From the NCBI GenBank assembly GCA_015183035.1, contig JACZZP010000008.1:868001-932000 (forward strand): a stretch of 64,000 nt of DNA, in the 5' to 3' direction. Positions 55,709 to 64,000 of this stretch are shown here, in pieces; within the stretch, counting starts at the first letter, position 1, and each line of letters opens with the position of its first letter. Origin of the DNA: Meloidogyne chitwoodi (taxonomy: Eukaryota; Nematoda; Chromadorea; Rhabditida; Meloidogynidae). Both the position numbers and the translations under genes were made by a program. Under the pieces are notes generated by a model that was given only the letters and a program-made list of their open reading frames with translations, ran no database searches and was not told the DNA's origin.

Positions 55709-58700
55709 ATGTTGGCAGAATTAGCCGAAGATGTTGTTAAACAACAAATACAACAACAACAGGTAAAATAAATTATTTTTAAATTTTAAATAAATAAATT
55801 ATAATTAAAGTAAAAAACCTTTTATTTTTTTATCAAATATTTACCCATTACAAACATTGTGAAAAAAGAATTGATTTTTTAAATTATTTTTTTAATTTAT
55901 TTATTTGGTCAATATTTATTTATCTTTTTTTATTAATAAATATATTTTTAATTTAATGTCCACTTTATTAATAAAATAAATAAAATTACTGATAACAAAT
56001 ATATTAATTAATTAATTAATTGACCTAATAAATATATTTATTTTTTAAATTATAATATTAAAATATATTTTTATTTTTACTCTCCCGCGCTCCTTTATTT
56101 TTATTTAATTTTTATTTATTATAAAAATATTTATTTTATTATTATTATTATTATAACCGATGACTTAGTCATACCAACCAACCAATATATTACTGTGGTT
56201 ATATTTATTTATTTATTTACTTTTCTCTTACCCTCTCTTCTTTCCACTTCATTATTTTTCTTTCTCTTCTCTCTTTTTATTTTGTTAAGTGAGAGATCAG
56301 ATGAAAAGTAAATAATAAAAGATGAGAGAAAAGAAAATAAGAAATGACTGAGAACTTCCTCTCTTCTCTTCTTTTTTTACTTAAAACTACTCTCGACGAG
56401 GCCACTAAAATAAAATAAAAAAGAAAAGACTCTTCTCATCCGGTATAATATTATTTTCTTGTCTTTTTGGCCGTCCAGTTGATGAAGAGTTTTTTTTTAA
56501 AAAAAAGGAAAAATAAGGGGGTAAAGAGCAGCGTGGCAGTGAAAAGGCAAAAAAAAATGAGAGAAGATGGAAAGGGAGAAGAGAGTCACTACCATTCTCT
56601 TAAAATATTTATTAAAAATAAAATTAAATTATTTATAAATTTAAAAATATTTTTTGATTTAAAAAATGAGTGCCCCTCTTATTTATTATTTTTCCACGTC
56701 TTTTTTAAAATATTTATTAATTATTCATAATAAATATATTATTTTAATTTACTGTAATATTTCTCTCTTTCTTTTTCTTTTTCATATCTTATTTTACACG
56801 CCTCTTTTTATTAATGGTTAAATGTTTATTTCTTTTATTCTTCTACTACTAATAATAATAAGCTAAGATTTCCACTCATTTTTAAAAAATTTATTTTTTA
56901 ATAAAATTTATTTTTTAATTAATTTATTGATTATTTATTTATTTATTTTTATTTGTCCAGTTTTTAAAATAATTAAAAAAAAGTAAATAAATAAATATAT
57001 TCTTTCTTTTTTAATATTTGTCTGATTGATTTTAAAAAAATATATTTTATATAGAACAAATATTTGTGTTATTTTTTATGTTTGTTGTCCAAACAGATAT
57101 GAGAAGGGTTTAAAAAAAAATAAAAAACTATAAATAGGCATATAATAATAATTAAAAAGATTAAAAAAATAATTAAAATTAATTATTTTTTAATTTTAAA
57201 AATATTTTATTTTATTTATTTTTTTACTAAAATTTAAATATTCATGAAATTTTCTTCTTTTAATTATGTAATTTTATTTTTATTTAATACTTAAAAGAAA
57301 TAACTGATCTAAATATTTTAAAAAACAATACCGCCAATATATTTATTACACAAGAATATATTTAAAAAGGTGTTCTATTTATTACAAAATGCTCAAACAT
57401 AAAATAGGATTATTATTAATTATTTAAAAAAAGGTTTTTCTCTTTTCTTTTAATATTAAAAAATATTTTTTAAACGAAAAAAATATTTTTATTAAAATTT
57501 TAAAATAATTAAAATTAAATGGCAGACAAAAAAAATAAAATGTTAAAGAAAGAAATTTAAAAAAAAGTTTTAATTAGAGAAAGGTTAAAATATATACAGT
57601 AATATAATTAAAAAGAAGAGAGAAAAATAAAAAGAAAATATTATTAGAAAAGAAAGAAAGAATATAAGCATTAAAAATATTATTTATTTTCTTTTTCTCT
57701 TTTTTCTTTAAGCTTTTTCCGCCTCAAGGCGTAAATTGGACGCGGTCGAGATATTTCGCGCTTTTTTTTTTAAAAAAAGGTTTTTTAGTGTGTGATGATG
57801 ACAACCTTTCTTTCTTTCTTTTTATTTTATTACAAATATATTTTTGTGTTTAAAGAGAGGGAATAAATATATTTATTTATTTTTATTATTGTAGCATAGA
57901 AAGTCGTTAAATATATAAAATATATTTATTTTATATTTTTATTTTTTGTCGCTTTAATGGCATAAAAGAAAAAAAAAAAGAAGAGAAAAATACGCGCAAA
58001 AGAATATTTTACTGTTTTATTTATTTTAATCTTTCCTCTAATTGACAATTTTCTGATTGGCTATAAACAATTTAAAATATTTTAATTAAATTTTAAAATT
58101 AAAACTTTAAAAAATATATTATTTTTTTAAATTATTAGAAAAAATAATTAGGTCATATCTTCTTTTCTTTTATATTGATTAAATATAAATTATTTTAGTT
58201 TTATTAGACTTTCATTTTGATTAAAAATAGATAAAGAAATAATAATAATATTAATTTTAAAATTAAGCAACAACAACAATTTATTTCTTCCCTTAACAAC
58301 ATTTCTTCTTCTTCTTCAAATTCATTTCTTCCATTAGCTACAATTGTAGAAATGACTTCTTCTTCTAATACTGATTATTTATTACAACAAGATCACCAAC
58401 AACAACAATATCATTTATGTTCATTTAATAATCAAAATAATAATAATCAAAACTCTCCAACAATAACAAATTTAAATAATTCTCAATTAATTGATGAACA
58501 AACAAATTTAAATAATTCTTCTTCTATTTATCCTTATAATAATAATAATAATAATCAATATACTTCTTTAAATATTTATCAAAATAATAATTATTTATTA
58601 CCTTCTTCATCTTCTCCTTCTTCTTCTTCTCATCAACTTTGTCAATATCAAACAATTGAAAATAATAATAATAATTCTTCCCCAACAATTAATTTAATAG

Positions 58701-60869
58701 GAGGAGGGGGAAGTATTTCATCATCATATCCTTCAGCTTTTCAATCAACAATTATTAATTCTATAAATAATTTAAATAATTCTATTGGAGAACAAAAATA
58801 TCAAGAAAAGATTAATTTATTACAACAAAATCAGGTAAATAATTAATTAAATTTTTTTATAAATTTAATTAATTAAAATAATTTTATTAATTCTTATTTT
58901 TAATTATTTTTTAAAGTTAAATAGGATTAATCCTTCTAGGAGCTTTTTAAAGAATATTCAAATAATTAAAAGCTACTAGTTGGAGTACTGTAAATTTATA
59001 AAAAAAGAAATATATTTATTGCAAATATTATTTATAAATTGTTTTTTAATAAATTAAATTAATTTATTAAATTAATTTAGTTAATTGGAGAAAATAATAA
59101 TAATCCATTAGAGAAGAGTTTAACAGCAAATGAAATGCAAAAAATAAAAGAACAAGGTAATTATGGTCCAAATAAACCTCCTTATTCATATATTTCTTTA
59201 ATTTCTATGGCTATACAACAAAGTGAAAGAAAAATGTGTACATTGAGTGAAGTAATTTTTAATTTTAATTTTTAATTAAAATTTAATTTATTTTTTTAAG
59301 ATTTATAATTTTATTATGGAATATTTTGATTATTATAAAAATCATAATCAAGTATATTTTTATTATTTTTTAATTATTATTTAATTATTTTTAAAGCGTA
59401 ATTCATGGCAAAATTCAATTAGACATTCATTATCATTTAATGATTGTTTTGTTAAAGTGCCAAGAACACCTGATAGGTAAATAATTAATTTAATTATTTT
59501 TAAAAAAAATAATTAAGAATAAATAATTGCAGACCAGGTAAAGGTTCTTTTTGGACATTACATGCATTATGTGGTGATATGTTTGAAAATGGTTGTTTCC
59601 TTAGAAGACAAAAAAGATTTAAATTATTAAATAAAGAAAAACCTGAAAGACCAAGAAAATCAATAATTAATAGAAAAGAAAAAAAAGTTAATTTATTACA
59701 ACAAAAACAACAAATAAAACAACAACAACAATTAATGATTAATTTATTAGAAGAACAACAACAACAAAAACCAAAAAGGGTAAATTTTAAATTAATTTTT
59801 AAAAATTGGCATTATGTTTATATTTAATATTTTTAAGGAAATTGAATGTTCTTCAATAGAATTAAAATTATTAGATCATCAAACAAAAATTGAACAACAA
59901 AATCAATTAATATTATCAGAGGAAGGACCTTTAATAGATATTTTAGGTGATGAAAATAATATTTCTTCTTCAAGTCCTCTTTGTGAAAAAAATAATAAAA
60001 ATAATAATTTAATTCAATTAATTAAACCACAACAAATTATAGTAGAAGATAATAATAATAATTTAATTTTAAATAATAATAATAATCAACAATTAGAATT
60101 ATTTAATAATAATTTTGAAAATTCAATTCAATGCCCTTCAAGTTCTTCACAAAGAAATTTAATAAATAATAATTTAATATGTGGAGGAGATATTGGAGGA
60201 GGAGGACAAGTATATAAATAAATATAATTTAAAAATAAAAAAAAAGAAAAAAAAGAAAAGTAAATAAATAATTTAATATTATTATTAGTTTATTTAGAAC
60301 ATTTTGTATTTTTAAATTAATTTAAAATCAAATATCTTTTTATTATTAAATGGTTGTGAATAAATAAATATTTAATTTTTAAAATTATTTAAGTTATCAA
60401 CATCTTTATTACACCAATTACCTTCTTCTTCTTATTGTCATCATAATAATAATCAACAACAATTTAATTCTTCATTAATTAATCCAACAACATTACAACA
60501 ACAATTTCCTCATCAATTTTATAATTCTTCTGATATTAATAATAATTTAATATTAAATAATAATAATAATCAACAACAACAATTAACATATTTAAATTCT
60601 ACTACTACTGGTGTTCAACCACCTTTTTTTAATATTAATTTTAATTTTACTAATCATCCGGTAAATTAATTAAAATTAATTAAATTATTTTTTAAAATTA
60701 GTTAATTGATTATCAATCATTGCCTTCTATTGCAGAACAAAATTATAATCCAATAATGTATCCAACACAAACAATTTATAATGGAAGGTTTTTATTTAAA
60801 ATTATAATTAAAATTAATTAAATTTATTTTAGTACAACAATAAATCAAAACTCAGCAAATAACCTCTAA
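55709..60869 (+). CDS. pha-4: PHA-4/FoxA forkhead transcription factor
   Basis: FoxA factors specify foregut and pharynx identity in nematodes. Exon 1 (55709-55762) encodes [19 protein letters not shown] 2.5-kb intron follows. Exon 2 (58268-58834) is rich in Gln, Asn and Ser. The forkhead domain is spread over exons from 59081 to about 59640: [80 protein letters not shown] and [15 protein letters not shown], which is FoxA-type. Later exons (to 60869) are again Asn/Gln-rich and end [11 protein letters not shown]. There are about ten exons and 550 residues. The assignment to FoxA rests on [20 protein letters not shown] and [13 protein letters not shown]. Asn runs are encoded mainly by AAT. Confidence 0.9.
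55763..58267 (+). other. Long first intron of pha-4
   Basis: 2.5 kb, by far longer than most introns here. It carries polypyrimidine/polypurine runs, (TTA)n and (ATTT)n tracts, and no convincing exon. Long FoxA introns often carry enhancers, but no specific site is recognised. Confidence 0.6.
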
Positions 60870-62577
60870 GAAGAAGAATTTTAAAAAATATGTTAATTAA
60901 TTAATTTGTTTTTATCAACAAATGCTGCCTTTTTTAATTTAATTTAATTTTCTTTTCTCTTTTTTTCTTTTATTTTTGCAGCATAACCAATAAGACTTGT
61001 TAAATATATTTATAGCATTTTCTTTTAATTTTTCATAATTATTTTATATTTCTTTTTAAAATATTAAAGTCATAATTTAAAATTATTAAAATATTTTTTA
61101 TCAAGAATAGACCAAAAATATTATTTTTTTTTATTAATTAAAATAATTTTGTATAAATAAATATATTTCTCTTAAGCATAACTAATAATAATATTATTAT
61201 TTAATTTAAATAAAATATATCCCTCAATTTCTTTAATTTTGTGCATTGAATTTTTTCTTCTCCGATACTGTTTTTTTTAAATTTTTTTTTATAAAATAAT
61301 AATAATAAATATTTATTTTATTTAAAAAAATATTTATTTTATTTATATTCATTAAAACTTGTAAAAATGCCAAAAGAAAATATTCTTTTTTTGAAAGTCA
61401 AGTGTTAAAGAAAATCATCAAGTAGTTTTATTTAAAAAAAATTCTTTGTTTTTAGAAATATCTCTCCACATCCAAATTGGCATAAAAGTACTTTTTTACA
61501 ATGTTTTTTTAAGTAAGTAAGTAAAAATAGGTGTCTTTGTATGAAAAAATTGGGAAAAAAGTTATCATTTTGTCGGTAAAGCTTTTTTCTGTATTTTTAT
61601 AAAATTAACAATTTTTAGGGGATTTGTATACATTTTTTTATATAAAAATTAATTTAAAAAAATGAAATATTTAAAATTTAAAGTAAATAAATTCATAAAA
61701 TATACTACTTTTTAGCCCTTTAGTGATTTTCTTTTTTTATATCTTTAATATATCACGAGGGTAGAGAGAAACTTCCGGACGCACACAAAAGCTTACAAAG
61801 AAATTAGTTTATCTCCTTTTTTAAAGACCAATTGGTACAATAATTTATTTAACAACTTTTGTAGTACTAAATATATATCCAAGTTTTGGATCAGAAGTTT
61901 GAGTCCAAAAGCGTTGGTCCGGAAGTTTTTGCCATCACGAGGTAAGAAAATATAATCAACAGACTTAATTTTTGTAAAAAATATTTTAATTTCCATCTTT
62001 TTCTATTAAAATTTCCCAAAATATTTAATTAGCATATAGTAAGAGTTCTCTTAAATATAATATTTGTTTGTTTACATTGGAATATAAAGTTTTCCGGTTC
62101 TTTAGAAATAAAAAAAGCAACACAATGACACTAATGAAAATTAGTAAAGGTGTTGACTGACAATGAATAGAGGGAATAAAAAGGAAATTGAAAATAATAT
62201 TATTTTGCTCAAAAAAAAGAAGGGGAAGGTCATCCATTATCTCAACAGATTGTACAGAAATTGAAGAAAAAGTTTAAACAAATAAGTTTTTTTTAATTTT
62301 AAATAAATGAAACAAATATATTTTAAAAATTGATTTGTAAATTTAACCAATTAAATAAAAGCCTCCAAAATTTAAATATTATTATGCTATGTAATTAAAG
62401 TACTATAGTTAAGTAAATATGTAAAAGTGATCAAAGAGAATATAAATAGGTATAAATGAATGAGCAAAAATTAAAATCTTCTTAAATATTATTAAGTATT
62501 TAGAAATTTTATTAAAAATATTCTTATCGTATATATTTATATTTTAATAAAATTATATATATTCTATTTATTGCTTT
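60870..62577. other. Intergenic, one small element, no gene seen
   Basis: Convergent 3' region of pha-4 and the coiled-coil gene. Apart from the element at 61761-61933 it is plain AT-rich DNA. I see no supported coding sequence. Confidence 0.4.
61761..61933. mobile_element. 173-bp MITE with perfect 9-bp target duplication
   Basis: ATCACGAGG occurs at 61752-61760 and again at 61934-61942. Inside, AAACTTCCGGAC (61769-61780) is inverted as GTCCGGAAGTTT (61917-61928), and the outer bases pair loosely. No coding sequence. Small non-autonomous element. Confidence 0.7.
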
Positions 62578-64000
62578 TGCTGTTTAAGAGCATCCAGTTG
62601 CTGTTGTTGCAATTTCTTTCTCAAAACGGTGACTAATCTCCGTTGCCTTAAAAATAAAAAATAATTTCTTGAGTAAATTTGCTTTTTGGATTTTCTCTCA
62701 AATCCTCTCCTTAATTTTTTTCCATTTTAGGCCTCTTTCCCTTTTTGTCGGTTTTATTTCCCCTCGTCATTTCACTTTTATCCATTAAACAAACATCCGT
62801 TTCGGTAAAATAAAAGTGACTTTTTAGTTTTAAAAATTGACAAAAATGGTAAAAAAACTTTAAAAATAAATTAAAGTTTTAAAATAGTTAAAATAAATTA
62901 AACAAAACAAAAATTAATAATAAAAAATTTTCAAATATTCCGCCCCAACATTTATAAAGTCGGAAGGACATATTAAACAAATTAATAATAATTAAAAAAA
63001 AATAATTCTCTTTAAAAGCAAAAATGTCCAATCTGTTTATAAAAAACTCCCTAATTAAATAATTTAAAATATACTTTTCTAATTCTGCTTTAATTGTCAT
63101 TATTTCTCCAATATCATCAAATGATGTTTCATTAGAACTATTATTATTTCCATTTAAAGTTTTCCTCGGTTTTGCAGTTGGGGGTGATTCAAATGGTTTT
63201 TTTCTATTATTTTCTTCTTTTAAATTTTCTAATTCAATTTTTAAAGTTTCAAAAGCATTATTTTGTTGTTGAATATCTCTTTCAGCCTTTTTCTCTATGA
63301 CAACAAGTTCAGAAACTAATCGAGTATTTTCTTCTTCCAATTGGTTTATCTTTAAAGAAAAAGAATAATAAAATTTAAATAAAATTTAAAAAAATACTTT
63401 TGTTTGTTGTTCAGAATTAACTCTGTTATTTATCTCTTTTAATCGAATTAACTCTTCTTCATAGTAATTAATTGTATTTTCTTTCTTCTTTTGATCAGAC
63501 AAACAATTTTCCAAACGATCATTTTCTTTTTTTAATTCAAATAACTTAAAAATTAATCCTTTTTAAATACTTACAAAAAATATAAATTTAAAAAAATGAT
63601 TACCTGTTCTTTTAGTGAATCAAATCTTTTTTGTTCAGCTAATAGTAAAGCAGACAACTGCGTATTTTCATTTGTTGCTTTATTTATCTGTTATTATAAT
63701 ATTTTTTTTATATTTTACAAAAAGTATAAATTCAAAAAATTTATGAAAACAAAAATTGATTAAAAAAAGAATTTTCAAAAAAATTAAACAAAAACCTTTT
63801 CTTCACTTTCTTCAAAAGCAAGTTTTGCTTCTAATTCAGCATCTTTCTTCATTTTTTCCAAAAATACCAAATTTTTAGATTTATCTGTTTCTAAAGCCAA
63901 TTCTGTTGCTTTTAATTGACTTTTTAATTCAGTATTGTTAACAGCTATTAAAGAAAATCTCTGCTCGAAATCCTCTGCCTTTTGATTAGAAGTCTCTATT
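62578..64000 (-). CDS. Coiled-coil protein, 5' end outside window
   Basis: Only the C-terminal part lies in the window; the gene continues past 64000. Exons read, from upstream, SLIAVNNTELKSQLKATELA, LETDKSKNLVFLEKMKKDAE, NENTQLSALLLAEQKRFDSL, FELKKENDRLENCLSDQKKK, EEELIRLKEINNRVNSEQQT, INQLEEENTRLVSELVVIEK and ENNRKKPFESPPTAKPRKTL. The last exon (joined across a 420-bp intron, GAA AA|G) reads QRRLVTVLRKKLQQQQLDAL and ends KQQKQ at 62578. Heptad-like Leu spacing is strong throughout, so it is a long coiled coil. A short Pro/Ser/Lys break separates the coil from the last helix. I do not recognise the family; a cytoskeletal, centrosomal or Golgi tether role would be a guess. Confidence 0.7.

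Noticed and set aside
56467..56730. Lys-rich open frame in the pha-4 first intron
   Set aside because: Low-complexity AT-rich translation with no splice context or motifs.
61793..62237. Two minus-strand open frames downstream of pha-4
   Set aside because: One crosses the 61761-61933 element and the other is a hydrophobic AT-driven frame; neither has support.

Overview
The window looks like nuclear DNA of a nematode, most likely a plant-parasitic tylenchid of root-knot (Meloidogyne) type. That placement is inference. It rests on extreme AT richness, dense short introns (about 40-60 bp), tight gene spacing, and proteins that look like nematode orthologues (LIN-52, SEL-10, GCK-3, SNX-6, PAK-1, AMA-1, PHA-4). 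No bacterial-style operons, CRISPR arrays or phage genes were seen.

Layout. Positions 1-6000 (all minus) hold an unidentified double zinc-site protein (partial), the glycine-cleavage T protein, LIN-52, and a frameshifted transposase-like multigene-family member. Positions 6000-8000 and 10200-12800 are repeat islands, with a GC-rich inverted-repeat MITE, a 2-kb inverted-repeat element with minisatellite, and a nested relic of a Merlin-type transposon. A membrane-anchored aldehyde dehydrogenase lies between them. Positions 12848-18360 (plus) carry an RMD-type TPR protein and a BTB-like protein, each with a MITE in an intron. A small GC-rich gene with its own TATA box and a GC-AG intron follows, then two short inverted-repeat elements, then splicing factor SF3B2 (plus).

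Positions 23300-29130 (minus) encode GCK-3/OSR1 kinase, SNX-6 and a small membrane protein. SEL-10/FBXW7 (plus) follows, then a secreted cysteine-rich precursor and PAK-1 (both minus). Positions 37798-46689 (plus) hold RNA polymerase II largest subunit and UTP18, 242 bp apart. RTF1 (Paf1 complex, minus) spans 46910-51866 and appears to carry a complete MARVEL-like gene on the opposite strand inside one intron. Positions 52900-60869 hold a chimeric forkhead mini-gene and the FoxA/PHA-4 gene. They share a 376-bp block that is identical, introns included. The window ends inside a coiled-coil gene (minus).

Functionally the set is mostly housekeeping and regulatory: transcription (RPB1, RTF1, PHA-4, LIN-52), splicing (SF3B2), ribosome biogenesis (UTP18), signalling kinases (PAK, GCK-3), ubiquitin ligase targeting (SEL-10), endosomal sorting (SNX-6) and metabolism (GCST, ALDH). 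The most unusual items are the forkhead duplication/conversion, the interrupted RTF1 gene, the introns placed exactly between CTD heptads of RPB1, a secreted cysteine-rich precursor whose last-but-one intron lacks an AG acceptor, and several MITE families with 8-9 bp target duplications. Exon borders are read by eye from GT/AG signals and protein continuity, and may be off by a few bases.
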